64,000 nucleotides of DNA, from the NCBI GenBank assembly GCA_001898625.1, contig MKUP01000006.1:236453-300452 (forward strand), read 5' to 3'. Below, piece by piece: positions 9,049 to 18,103 of this stretch; the stretch's first letter is position 1, and every line of letters begins with the position of its first letter. The notes beneath the pieces were generated by a model. That model saw nothing but the letters and a program-made list of their open reading frames with translations, ran no database searches and was not told the origin of the DNA. The stretch is from Burkholderiales bacterium 67-32. GTDB lineage: Bacteria; Pseudomonadota; Gammaproteobacteria; Burkholderiales; Burkholderiaceae_B. The translations under genes and the position numbers were made by a program.

Positions 9049-9072
9049 ATGCGCGGCATGCGCGAACGCTAT
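9049..9072. promoter_or_regulatory. Putative LysR-type operator element (first copy)
   Basis: The 24-bp element begins ATGC-N3-GCATGC and matches the element at 15874-15897 at 18 of 24 positions. It lies between the divergent TPP-enzyme and monooxygenase genes. The shared ATGC/GCAT arms suggest a common regulator, most likely the LysR protein encoded at 11941-12840. Confidence 0.45.
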
Positions 9073-9102
9073 GCCCGGCCGCTTCGCGTCCATCGGCGAA
9101 TC

Positions 9103-9117
9103 ATGCATATCGTGCAT
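9103..9117. promoter_or_regulatory. Putative LysR box ATGC-N7-GCAT
   Basis: A perfect ATGC-N7-GCAT dyad that fits the T-N11-A rule of LysR-type regulators. It is 118 bp upstream of the monooxygenase ATG. Identical arms and spacing occur at 15883-15897 and 15928-15942. Confidence 0.5.
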
Positions 9118-9234
9118 GCCGGGCATAAGCGGCACATTCTCGACGCGGGTACGGGCCCTTCGTATGGTGGCGACAGGACGCCGGCCCCGCGATTCGGGGC
9201 GCGGCGATGTTCATCGATCAGCCATACATTCATC

Positions 9235-10443
9235 ATGACATCAGAAACTCAGGTAGTGATCGTTGGGGCCGGCCCGGTGGGCCTGGTGACCGCGCTGGCG
9301 CTGGCGCGGTCGGGAGTCGAGGTGGTGGTGCTGGAGGCGCTGCGGGAACTGCCCCGCGAGCAGCGCGGCGCGGCCTTCCATCCCCCCACGCTGGAAATGC
9401 TCGAACCTCTCGGGATCACGGACGACCTGCTGCCGCTGGGCCTGCGCATCCCGGTCTGGCAGATACGGGACAAGGAAGAGGGCGTCGTCGCCGAGTTCGA
9501 TCTCGGCATGCTGGCGGGGGAAACCCGCTACCCCTATCGGTTCCACCTGCCCCAGCATCACCTGGCCGCCGACGTGCTGGTCAAGCTCGAGCGGGAACCG
9601 CGCGCGACGGTGGTGTTCGGCGCGAGCGTCGAGGAAGTGAAACAGGACGGGGAACGCGTCGAAGTCCGGTACGGCGATGCCGACGGACGGTTCGAGACGA
9701 TCGCCGCCCGCTGGGTGGTGGGATGCGACGGCGCCCGCAGCGCGGTCAGGAAGAGCAGCGGCATCGACTACGAGGGCTTCACGTGGCCGGAGCGCTTCCT
9801 GGTCACCAACGTCGACGAAGATCTTGCCGGCGAAGGCTTTGCCGAAACCTCGTACGTGGCCGATCCGGACAAGTGGGCCGTCATCCTGCGGCTGGCCGAT
9901 CCCCGGGTAGGGAGTCTGTGGCGCATCGCCATGCCGTCCGATCCCGACCTGCCCGAAGAGCAGGTGCTGGCCGAGGACTACGCCCAGGACATGCTGCGCG
10001 ACGTGCTGGGCCGGGAGCGGGACTGCAAGCTGGTCTACCAGAGCACCTACCGGGTCCATCAGCGCGTGGCCTCCCGTTTCCGCGACGGGCGCGTGCTGCT
10101 GGCGGGCGACGCGGCCCACATCAACAATCCCATAGGCGGATTCGGATTGAACGGCGGCGTGCACGACGCCATCAACCTGTCGGAGAAACTGGCCGCGGTC
10201 TGCGCAGGGGCGGACTGCGCGCTGCTCGATCTCTACGATCGCCAGCGGCGGCACGTGGCGGTCGAGAACGTGCAGCGCCAGAGCATACGCAACAAGCGGC
10301 TCATGCAGGAGCGCGATCCCGGCGTGCGTCGGCAGAACATCGACGAGCTGCGCACGGTGGTCCGCGATCCGGAACTGGCGAAGTCCTACCTGCGCGACAG
10401 TTCCATGATCAGTTCGGTGGCGCAGGCCGCCGCGATCCGCTGA
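9235..10443 (+). CDS. FAD-dependent aromatic monooxygenase
   Basis: A 402-residue group A flavoprotein monooxygenase. It has the N-terminal Rossmann motif 'VVIVGAGPVGL' (residues 7-17), the central 'VGCDGARSAVR' DG motif and the C-terminal 'LLAGDAAHINNPIGGFGLN' GD motif. Such enzymes hydroxylate phenolic rings using NAD(P)H and O2. It is followed 21 bp later by a semialdehyde dehydrogenase. It sits in a cluster with a hydroquinone-dioxygenase-like enzyme and maleylacetate reductase, so formation of hydroquinone from a para-substituted phenol is an attractive inference. The substrate is not provable from the sequence. The ATG has only a weak Shine-Dalgarno. Confidence 0.88.
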   Translation: MTSETQVVIVGAGPVGLVTALALARSGVEVVVLEALRELPREQRGAAFHPPTLEMLEPLGITDDLLPLGLRIPVWQIRDKEEGVVAEFDLGMLAGETRYPYRFHLPQHHLAADVLVKLEREPRATVVFGASVEEVKQDGERVEVRYGDADGRFETIAARWVVGCDGARSAVRKSSGIDYEGFTWPERFLVTNVDEDLAGEGFAETSYVADPDKWAVILRLADPRVGSLWRIAMPSDPDLPEEQVLAEDYAQDMLRDVLGRERDCKLVYQSTYRVHQRVASRFRDGRVLLAGDAAHINNPIGGFGLNGGVHDAINLSEKLAAVCAGADCALLDLYDRQRRHVAVENVQRQSIRNKRLMQERDPGVRRQNIDELRTVVRDPELAKSYLRDSSMISSVAQAAAIR

Positions 10444-10464
10444 CCCTTGCCGATGGAGACAACG

Positions 10465-11931
10465 ATGGCCACTCCCGTCATTTCCGCCTTCCTGGATGGA
10501 AGGCATGTTTCACGTCCGGAACTGCGCCGTTTCGAGAAGCGCGATCCCGCCACCGATGCCTTGATCTCGGAGGTCGAGGAGTCCGACGCCGGGCTGGTGG
10601 ACGAAGCGGTGCAAGCCGCCAGGCGGGCGGCGCGAGGGATCGCGGCTGCCGCTTCCGCCGACCAGCGGGCGGACTGGCTGCTGAAGATCGCCGGCGCCAT
10701 CCGGCGGCGGTTCGACGCTTTCGTGGACGCCGAGGTGCGCGACACCGGCAAGCCCCTGTCCATGGTCCGCGGCGTCGAGATCCCGCGTGCCATCGCCACC
10801 TTCGAGACCTTCGCGGAACTGCTGCGGACGCATCGCGACGATGTGGTGGTCACGGCGCTGCCGGAGGGCCGGCGCGCCGTCAACATGACCACGCGCCTAC
10901 CGCATGGCGTGGTGGCCATCATCTGCCCCTGGAACTTCCCGCTGGTGCTGGCCGTCTGGAAGATCGCCCCGGCGCTGGCCTGTGGCAACGCCGTGGTGGT
11001 CAAGCCTTCCGAGGAAACGCCTTCCTCGGTGGCGCTGCTGGCCCGGGTCATCGAAGAAATCGAGCTACCCAAGGGCCTCTTCAACGTCGTCTACGGTTTT
11101 GGCCAGGATTCGGCGGGCGCTCTGCTGGCCGCGCATCCCGGTGTGAACGCGCTGACGTTCACGGGCGAGACCCGGACGGGCGAGGCGATCATGGCGGCCG
11201 CGGCGCGCGGCGTCCGGCCGGTGTCGCTGGAACTGGGCGGCAAGAATGCAGCCGTCGTCTTCGGATCGGCCGATCTCGACGCCGCGATCGAGGGATCGGC
11301 GCGGTCCGCCTTCCTGAACGCGGGGCAGGTGTGCTTCGGCACCGAGCGCATCTACGTGCACCGGCCGCTGTTCGAGCGCTTCGTCGACGGCCTGTCGGCG
11401 CGGGCCGCCGCGCTGCGGATGGGCGATCCGCTGGATCCCGGCACGACCATGGGGCCGCTGATCAGCCGGCGCCACCGCGACAAGGTGCTGCGAGCCTGCG
11501 CCGTGGCGCGCGACGAAGGAGCGACCGTGCATGCCGGCGGCCAGGCCCCGGCCATGGCCGGGCGCCTGGCCGAGGGGGCGTGGATGGCGCCGACGATCTG
11601 GACCGGGCTGGACGAATCGTCCACCATCGTCCGGCACGAGGTGTTCGGCCCCTGCTGCCACATCGCTCCCTTCGACGACGAGGAAGAGGCCGTGCATCTG
11701 GCCAACGACAGCGAATACGGCCTGGCCGCGGCCCTGTGGTCGCGCGACCACGCCCAGGCGCTGCGCGTGTCCGCCCGCTTGCGCGCGGGCGTGGTCTGGG
11801 TCAACGCCTGGGGGATACGCGACCTGCGCACGCCCTTCGGCGGCCTGGGGCGGTCGGGCATAGGCCGCGAGGGCGGGCTGGCTTCTCTGGATTTCTATAG
11901 CCAGCAGCGCAATGTATGTTCGCTGGTGTGA
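10465..11931 (+). CDS. Aldehyde dehydrogenase, probable (hydroxy)muconic semialdehyde dehydrogenase
   Basis: A 488-residue NAD(P)-dependent aldehyde dehydrogenase, about the length usual for 2-hydroxymuconic semialdehyde dehydrogenases. 'CPWNFPLVLAVWKIAPALACGN' and 'LTFTGETRTGEAI' form the nucleotide site. The general base is the Glu of 'LELGGKNAAVVF', and the catalytic Cys290 is in 'GQVCFGTERI'. The ATG at 10465 is preferred (GGAG 6 bp upstream) over the ATG at 10453. In this cluster it would oxidise the ring-cleavage semialdehyde, 4-hydroxymuconic semialdehyde, to maleylacetate. It overlaps nothing and converges with the LysR gene 9 bp downstream. Confidence 0.88.
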   Translation: MATPVISAFLDGRHVSRPELRRFEKRDPATDALISEVEESDAGLVDEAVQAARRAARGIAAAASADQRADWLLKIAGAIRRRFDAFVDAEVRDTGKPLSMVRGVEIPRAIATFETFAELLRTHRDDVVVTALPEGRRAVNMTTRLPHGVVAIICPWNFPLVLAVWKIAPALACGNAVVVKPSEETPSSVALLARVIEEIELPKGLFNVVYGFGQDSAGALLAAHPGVNALTFTGETRTGEAIMAAAARGVRPVSLELGGKNAAVVFGSADLDAAIEGSARSAFLNAGQVCFGTERIYVHRPLFERFVDGLSARAAALRMGDPLDPGTTMGPLISRRHRDKVLRACAVARDEGATVHAGGQAPAMAGRLAEGAWMAPTIWTGLDESSTIVRHEVFGPCCHIAPFDDEEEAVHLANDSEYGLAAALWSRDHAQALRVSARLRAGVVWVNAWGIRDLRTPFGGLGRSGIGREGGLASLDFYSQQRNVCSLV

Positions 11932-11940
11932 AAGGGAGCA

Positions 11941-12840
11941 CTAGCGATCATTGAACGCTTCCCGGACCTGGTTGCGGAACCACTGGTTGGCCAGGTCCTT
12001 GTGGAAGCGTTCATGCCAGAACAGCTTGACGTCGAAGCCGGGGATCTTGATCGGCAGTTCCAGCACCTGGGCGCCGATGATGCGGGCCGCGGTGACGCCT
12101 GCCCGGCGGGGCATGGTTACCAGCATGTCGGACTGCGGCAGGAAGGTCAGCACGGTGAAAAAATTCGGCAGGCACAGGACGATGCGCGCGGGGTCGAGCA
12201 TGTCGCGCAGGAATTTTTCCAGTCCGTCGTAGCCCGGCGGCAAGGGCGAAATGAGTGCGTGCGAGGCCGACAGGTATTGCTGGACGGTCAGCGTTCCCCG
12301 GACTTCGGGGTGGTCGCCCCGGGCCAGGCAGACGTAGTCGGAGTGGTAGATGCCGGTCTGGTAGAAGCCGGTCCCGAATTCCGAGAGGTTGCCGAAGGCG
12401 AGATCGACCTCGCCGCTTTCCAGCGCCTCGTCCATGCCCTTGGGCCGCATCGGCAGGGCGCGCACCCGCAGGTTGGGGCTGTGCGGCCGGAAGCGGGCCA
12501 TCAGGCTGGGGACGAGGATGGCGGCGGCGAAGTCGGTGGCGAAGAAGCTGAAGGTGCGCGAGGAGGTACAGGGGTCGAAGGTCTTGGGCGGCTCGAAGCG
12601 CTGGCTGACGATGTCCAGCACCTCGCCCACGCTGGAGGCGAGCGACAGCGCGCGGGGCGTGGGCATCATGCCTTCGGACGTACGGACGAACAATTGGTCG
12701 CCGAAGTAGTCGCGCAGGCGGCTGAGGGATTGGCTCATCACCGGCTGGCTCAGGCCCAGGCTCTCGCCGGCGACGGTCACGCTCTTCTCGCGCAGGATGG
12801 CGTCGAACACGGCTAGCAATCGGAGATCGAGGGAGCGCAC
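11941..12840 (-). CDS. LysR family transcriptional regulator of the catabolic cluster
   Basis: A 299-residue LysR protein. The N-terminal winged helix-turn-helix ('SVTVAGESLGLSQPVMSQSLSRLRDYFGD') resembles NahR/NodD-type activators, and an effector-binding domain follows. It ends the minus-strand run dioxygenase, hydrolase, Bug, LysR. Conserved ATGC-N7-GCAT boxes lie in both divergent promoters of the cluster (9049-9117 and 15874-15942). This makes it the obvious candidate activator, probably responding to a pathway aromatic. Effector and binding are inferred. Confidence 0.88.
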   Translation of the reverse strand: MRSLDLRLLAVFDAILREKSVTVAGESLGLSQPVMSQSLSRLRDYFGDQLFVRTSEGMMPTPRALSLASSVGEVLDIVSQRFEPPKTFDPCTSSRTFSFFATDFAAAILVPSLMARFRPHSPNLRVRALPMRPKGMDEALESGEVDLAFGNLSEFGTGFYQTGIYHSDYVCLARGDHPEVRGTLTVQQYLSASHALISPLPPGYDGLEKFLRDMLDPARIVLCLPNFFTVLTFLPQSDMLVTMPRRAGVTAARIIGAQVLELPIKIPGFDVKLFWHERFHKDLANQWFRNQVREAFNDR

Positions 12841-12855
12841 GCTTGGTTCTCCGGT

Positions 12856-12878
12856 GGCTCCCGCCTCGGGCGGGAGCC
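12856..12878. promoter_or_regulatory. Stable stem-loop between Bug and LysR genes
   Basis: A perfect 10-bp stem GGCTCCCGCC/GGCGGGAGCC with a TCG loop sits in the 95-bp gap between the Bug stop and the LysR start. There is no T-tract, so it is either a weak or factor-assisted terminator or an mRNA stabilising or processing element that would lower LysR expression relative to the upstream genes. Confidence 0.5.
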
Positions 12879-12935
12879 AGGATAGGTCAATGGCCGTTCA
12901 TTCTGTCCAGCCGGCGGGGGAGCGTCAAGGCGCCG

Positions 12936-13916
12936 CTAGTCGACCGAGGCGCCGGTCTCTTTCGCGATCCGGGCCCAGCGCGCCGTGTCGGCCGAGATGT
13001 AGTTCCTGAATTCTTCCGGCGAACTCGGCGCGACATCGACGTTCAAGGCCTGGAAGCGGCGCTTGACCTCGGGCTGCGCGAGGACTTTGGCGATGCCGGC
13101 ATTGAGTCGGGCCACGATGGCCGCGGGCGTTCCGGCGGGCGCCACGACGCCCAGCCAGGACTTGCTGTCGTAGTCCGGGACGCCCGCCTGGGCGATGGTG
13201 GGCAGCTCGGGGCGTGCGGCCGAGGGTTTGGCGTTGGTGAGGCCCAGGGCCTTGAGCCGGCCCGCCTGGATGAACGGGTCCGCCGCCGCGAGGTCGGCGA
13301 ACATCATCTGCACGTTGCCGGTCATGACGTCGTTCAGCCCCGGCACGGTCCCCTTGTACGGGACGTGGGTGATGCTGACGTGGGCCATTTGCTTGAAGTG
13401 TTCCGCGCCCAGATGATTCGAGGTGCCCGCGCCGGCGGAAGCGTAGTTGAGCTGGCCCGGGTGTTTTTGCGCGTAGCGGATGAGCTCGCCCACGCTGCCG
13501 ACCGGCAGAGAGGGGGACACGACCAGAACCTGCGGCACCTCGGCCACCAGCGAGATCGGCGTGAAATCCCGCACGGGGTCGTACTTCACCCGTCCCTTGG
13601 GATAGACACTGGGCGCGATGGTCAGGGACGACGCCGCCATCATCAGCGTGTAGCCGTCCGCGTCGGCGCGCTGCACGTACTCGGATGCGAGCAGCGTGCC
13701 GGCACCGGGGCGGTTCTCCACGATCACGGGCTGGCCCAGGGAGTCCTTGAGCCGTTCCGCCAGTACGCGGCTCATGATGTCGGCGATGCCGCCGCTGGTG
13801 AAGGGGACCACCAGATGCAGCGGCCGGGTGGGGTAGGAGGTTGCCTCGGCCGCCGAGACGAACGCCGGGGCGAAGAGAAGCAGGCGGGCGAAGGCCCGCG
13901 GCAAGCGCGCATGCAT
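12936..13916 (-). CDS. Bug-family (TctC-like) periplasmic substrate-binding protein
   Basis: A 326-residue receptor with a signal peptide ending near 'SAAEA'. The mature start is 'SYPTRPLHLVVPFTSGGIAD', followed by '[13 protein letters not shown]' and 'DGYTL'. GGAGA is 7 bp upstream of the ATG at 13916. It lies between the alpha/beta hydrolase and the LysR gene of the probable hydroquinone cluster, suggesting it binds the aromatic acid or ester that feeds the pathway. No membrane subunits are nearby. Confidence 0.9.
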   Translation of the reverse strand: MHARLPRAFARLLLFAPAFVSAAEATSYPTRPLHLVVPFTSGGIADIMSRVLAERLKDSLGQPVIVENRPGAGTLLASEYVQRADADGYTLMMAASSLTIAPSVYPKGRVKYDPVRDFTPISLVAEVPQVLVVSPSLPVGSVGELIRYAQKHPGQLNYASAGAGTSNHLGAEHFKQMAHVSITHVPYKGTVPGLNDVMTGNVQMMFADLAAADPFIQAGRLKALGLTNAKPSAARPELPTIAQAGVPDYDSKSWLGVVAPAGTPAAIVARLNAGIAKVLAQPEVKRRFQALNVDVAPSSPEEFRNYISADTARWARIAKETGASVD

Positions 13917-13991
13917 GGTGTGTCTCCGTTCTGATTATGGGGTCGGCCGCCGGCCGGACGGAAGGCCCGGCGGCGGCGCCGGATGCCTGGG

Positions 13992-14780
13992 TCAGGCCGC
14001 CAGTTTCTCTTTCTCGCGCGCGGCCGATTCGGTCTGGCGCAGGAAGGATTCGATCGCCGTGATGGCCTGCAGCGGCGTTTCGATCGAGGGGTAGTGGCCG
14101 GCGTCGGCCAGGACCGTCAGGCTGCTGTCGCGGTACCAGCGCAGGCTGGTTTCCCGCGCGGCCTTCTCGCTCGCGGCGGGATCGTGCGCGCCCACGATGG
14201 CATGGAAGGGCACGGTGCTGCCGTCGACCTCGCGGTGGATGTCGGTGGCGGCCGCGTCCGCGGCATAGGCGGCGAAGGCTTCGGGTTTCATCGCCGCCCA
14301 GGACGCCTCGGCCAGTTGCCTGACCTGCGCGGCGCCGTAGCGCTTGCCCGTGCCGTTGTCGATGATGGCTCCGCGCTTGGACAGGTCGTGCGCGGCTTCG
14401 CTCATCAGGCGCCGATGGGCGGGATCGCGGGAGGCGCCCTGGGCGCTCAGTCCCGCCAGCGAGACGATGGAGCGGATGCGCCGGGGCGCGGCCACCGCCA
14501 GCATCTGGGCGGCCAGCGCGCCCATCGAATGGCCGAGCACGTGGGCATGCGTCCAGCCCAGGTAGTCCAGCAGACGAATGGCATCGATGACGACTTCGCG
14601 CAGGTGGCACAGGCCGGGCAGGGCCCGCGAGGCGCCGTAGCCGCGGTAATCCATGACGACGTACTGGCATGCGTCGCCGTCGGCCATCGCAAGCATGGAT
14701 TCAAGCGGCCGGGCGCCGAACAGGCCCGGCAGGACCAGCACTTTCCGGGGGCCCGTGCCGAAGGTGGTGAATGTATTCAT
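13992..14780 (-). CDS. Alpha/beta hydrolase
   Basis: A 262-residue alpha/beta-fold hydrolase. The oxyanion region is at 'LPGLFGARP', the nucleophile elbow 'GHSMG' is near residue 85-90, the acid is probably in 'IVGAHDPA', and the catalytic His is in 'LADAGHYPSIETP'. It is located between the ring-cleavage dioxygenase and a Bug receptor on the minus strand. It may hydrolyse an aromatic ester or lactone feeding the pathway; a classical C-C meta-cleavage hydrolase is less likely, since hydroquinone cleavage needs none. Specific substrate unknown. Confidence 0.85.
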   Translation of the reverse strand: MNTFTTFGTGPRKVLVLPGLFGARPLESMLAMADGDACQYVVMDYRGYGASRALPGLCHLREVVIDAIRLLDYLGWTHAHVLGHSMGALAAQMLAVAAPRRIRSIVSLAGLSAQGASRDPAHRRLMSEAAHDLSKRGAIIDNGTGKRYGAAQVRQLAEASWAAMKPEAFAAYAADAAATDIHREVDGSTVPFHAIVGAHDPAASEKAARETSLRWYRDSSLTVLADAGHYPSIETPLQAITAIESFLRQTESAAREKEKLAA

Positions 14781-14821
14781 GGCGGCGTCTTCTTGGGTGG
14801 GGGTCGAGTCCGCGATGGAGC

Positions 14822-15784
14822 TCAGAGATGGATGGGGTCGGCCTTCTGCATGAAGGCCTTGAGCTCTTCATGCGAGACGTCGAACTGCGGGGAGATCTTC
14901 AGGTCGGTGCCGAGTTCTTCCTCGGTCTCGTCCATCTTGAAGCCCAGCGACTTGGTGGCTTCGAACATCGCGCCGCCCGGGGTCCGCACGTAGGTGGACT
15001 CGAAGTAGCCGCGGTTCTTGCGGTCGGAGAAATCGGTGAAGCCCATGCCCTCGGTCTCGAGTTTGACGCGCATCTGCGTGTCGTAGTCGGGAACGTCGAA
15101 GGCCCCATGGTGGACGATGCCCTCGGCCACCGTCCAGGTTCCCTGCCGCATGTCGGGCGCATGCAGGATGTCGATGCGTTTGCCGGCACCGCCCTCGGCC
15201 ACCTCGTAGCGCGTGAACAGTCCGTCGGATAGCGTGCGGCGGAAGCTCCAGGCCGCGTGCATGAAGGTGTCCATGTCCTCCAGCTCGCGCACGGTCACGG
15301 TCCAGTTGTGGAAGCCGCGCACGGCGTACTGCTCGGGAACGTAGTCGGATTTCCAGGGTTTGCGCCGGTCGGTCGGGTCCTCGACCACTTCGAAATCGAT
15401 GCCGGCGTGGACCACGCGCAGGTATTTTTCGCCGAAGCGTTCCGACTCGCCGGCGATGGCGATGCCATGGCGGCGGAAATGCTCGCGCCAGAAATCGAGC
15501 GAACCCGGCGGGACCGAATACGCGATCGCGGTGAACTGCCCCGAGCCCTTGCGGCCCACGAGTTCGGTGCGGCGCATGGGGAAGGTCGTCATGACCGTTC
15601 CGGGCGTGCCGTCGGCGTCGCTGAAGTACAAGTGATAGATGGGTATCTTGCCGTCGTAGAACAGCGTCTGCTTGATGAAGCGCTGCCCCATCACCTTTAC
15701 GAAGAAATCCACATCGCCTTGCGCCGTGGCGGTGCACAGCGTGATGTGATGCAGGCCCTGTATCGAGCTAGAGCGTTCGGTCAT
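14822..15784 (-). CDS. Ring-cleaving extradiol dioxygenase of the PcpA/LinE (hydroquinone 1,2-dioxygenase) type
   Basis: A 320-residue two-domain vicinal-oxygen-chelate protein. The N-terminus 'GLHHITLCTATAQGDVDFFVK', the middle 'ELEDMDTFM' and the C-terminal 'DRKNRGYFESTYVRTPGG' are recognisable as the PcpA/LinE family. That family cleaves hydroquinones between C1 and C2. Predicted Fe(II) ligands are His13, His226 and Glu275, matching the ligand pattern I recall for PcpA. ATG at 15784 has AGGAG upstream; an upstream in-frame extension lacks family sequence. It is divergent from maleylacetate reductase. With the aldehyde dehydrogenase at 10465 and the reductase at 16023 it gives hydroquinone to 3-oxoadipate. 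Unsubstituted versus substituted hydroquinone cannot be decided. Confidence 0.88.
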   Translation of the reverse strand: MTERSSSIQGLHHITLCTATAQGDVDFFVKVMGQRFIKQTLFYDGKIPIYHLYFSDADGTPGTVMTTFPMRRTELVGRKGSGQFTAIAYSVPPGSLDFWREHFRRHGIAIAGESERFGEKYLRVVHAGIDFEVVEDPTDRRKPWKSDYVPEQYAVRGFHNWTVTVRELEDMDTFMHAAWSFRRTLSDGLFTRYEVAEGGAGKRIDILHAPDMRQGTWTVAEGIVHHGAFDVPDYDTQMRVKLETEGMGFTDFSDRKNRGYFESTYVRTPGGAMFEATKSLGFKMDETEEELGTDLKISPQFDVSHEELKAFMQKADPIHL

Positions 15785-15873
15785 GTCGTCTCCTGTGTGG
15801 TGCCGCGCCTCCTCACGACAGGCGCCGGGGCAGTATCCGGCAGCGCATCGCGGGGCACCATACCGGTTTCGCG

Positions 15874-15897
15874 ATGCGCCGCATGCGAAATCGGCAT
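15874..15897. promoter_or_regulatory. Putative LysR-type operator element (second copy)
   Basis: ATGC-N3-GCATGC-type element, 24 bp, 18 of 24 identical to 9049-9072. Its distal part (15883-15897) is a full ATGC-N7-GCAT box. It lies in the 238-bp gap between the divergent dioxygenase and maleylacetate reductase genes. Confidence 0.5.
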
Positions 15898-15927
15898 ACA
15901 AGGCCAGGCCGCCCGATGGCGCGCCGC

Positions 15928-15942
15928 ATGCCGTTTTCGCAT
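15928..15942. promoter_or_regulatory. Putative LysR box ATGC-N7-GCAT
   Basis: The reverse complement of this 15-mer matches 15883-15897 at 14 of 15 positions. The two boxes form a large inverted repeat 45 bp apart between the divergent dioxygenase and maleylacetate reductase genes. Confidence 0.5.
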
Positions 15943-16022
15943 CGGATGCATAAGGGTTCCGTTATCGACCCGGCGGGGCCGGCGTCCCTACCATGTCCGC
16001 CGGACATCAAGGGAGAGCCGTC

Positions 16023-17120
16023 ATGCAAGGTCGCAGGAATCCGTCGGAAGGCATCGCCGCCTTCGTCTATCGCAGCGCGCCGGCGCGCGTGGTGTTCGGG
16101 GAGGGCAGCCTGCGCCACCTGGCGCGCGAGCTGGAGATGTTGCGCATGAAGCGCCCGCTGATCCTGTGTACGCCCGAACAGGCGGCCGACGCGCAGGCCG
16201 TGGCCGGGAGTCTGGACGGCGCTCAGCCGTCGGTGTTCGCCGAGGCGGTGATGCACGTGCCGGTGGCGGTGGTCGGGGCGGCGGTGGCCCGGGCTCGCGC
16301 ATCGGACGCGGACGGCCTGGTCGCGCTGGGCGGCGGCTCGGCCACAGGCCTGGCAAAGGCCATGGCCCTGGAGCTGCCGCTGCGCATTCTCGCCATTCCC
16401 ACCACCTATGCGGGGTCGGAGATGACGTCCATCTACGGCTTGACCGATGGCGGTGAAAAACGCACGGGCCGCGACGACCGGGTGTTGCCCGCCACCGTGC
16501 TGTACGACCCGGCGTTGACGCTGAGCCTGCCCGCGCCGCTGTCGGCCAGCAGCGGCCTGAACGCGATCGCGCACTGCGTCGAGGCGCTGTATGCGGCGGA
16601 CGGGAATCCCGTGGTGTCGCTCATGGCCGAGGAGGCAATCGGCGCCCTGGCGCGGGGGCTGCCCGAGGTGTTGCGCGATCCCGGTGCGCTGCCGGGGCGC
16701 GAGCGTTGCCTGTACGGCGCCTGGCTCGCGGGCATGGCGCTCAACGTGGTGTCGATGGCCTTGCATCACAAACTGTGCCACGTGCTGGGGGGTAGCCTGA
16801 ACCTTCCCCATGCCGAGACCCATGCCATCGTGCTGCCCTATGCGGCTGCCTATAACGCGCCCGCCGCCCCCGCCGCCATGGCGGCGATCCGCCGCGCGCT
16901 GGGCGCGCAGGACGCGGCCGCCGGCCTGCATGCGCTGGGCCGGGCGCTGGGGGTACCCAAGGGGCTCAGGGAACTGGGGGTGCAGGCGTCGCAACTGGAC
17001 CGGGTCGCGGACCTGGCGGCAAGCCAGCCTTATCCGAACCCGCGTCCGCTGGAGCGGGCGGCGATCCGGGAACTGCTGCAACAGGCCTACGAAGGCGACG
17101 CGCCGACACCGGTACGGTGA
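16023..17120 (+). CDS. Maleylacetate reductase (iron-containing alcohol dehydrogenase family)
   Basis: A 365-residue protein. It has the nucleotide-binding 'LVALGGGSATGLAKAMAL', then 'IPTTYAGSEMTSIYG', 'SSGLNAIAHCVEALYA', 'HHKLCHVLGG' and 'LPHAETHAIVLPY'. All are recognisable maleylacetate reductase blocks rather than general alcohol dehydrogenase ones. The enzyme reduces maleylacetate to 3-oxoadipate with NAD(P)H. ATG 16023 is chosen because GGGAGAG precedes it; an in-frame ATG at 15993 lacks such a site. It is divergent from the PcpA-like dioxygenase across a region with LysR boxes. Its presence strongly supports a hydroquinone or hydroxyquinol route. Confidence 0.92.
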   Translation: MQGRRNPSEGIAAFVYRSAPARVVFGEGSLRHLARELEMLRMKRPLILCTPEQAADAQAVAGSLDGAQPSVFAEAVMHVPVAVVGAAVARARASDADGLVALGGGSATGLAKAMALELPLRILAIPTTYAGSEMTSIYGLTDGGEKRTGRDDRVLPATVLYDPALTLSLPAPLSASSGLNAIAHCVEALYAADGNPVVSLMAEEAIGALARGLPEVLRDPGALPGRERCLYGAWLAGMALNVVSMALHHKLCHVLGGSLNLPHAETHAIVLPYAAAYNAPAAPAAMAAIRRALGAQDAAAGLHALGRALGVPKGLRELGVQASQLDRVADLAASQPYPNPRPLERAAIRELLQQAYEGDAPTPVR

Positions 17121-17136
17121 GCGCGCCGGGCTGCGG

Positions 17137-17957
<821 letters not shown>

Positions 17958-18103
17958 TCAGCCTCTTCGGTCCCGGCCGGGTGGCGGGGACGAATCGTCC
18001 GGCGCCTTCGGCGGCCGGCATCCGGTTTCCGGATGATGTGATTATTTCCTTATTTGCGCGGCGCAGCAAATTGGAAATGACGCGTATCAGACGTTTCCAG
18101 GCG

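Noticed and set aside
18052-18071. ATTTGC/GCAAAT dyad between rsmD and coaD as a terminator
   Set aside because: Only 6 bp, followed by AAGG rather than T on the transcribed strand; could equally be part of the coaD promoter region.
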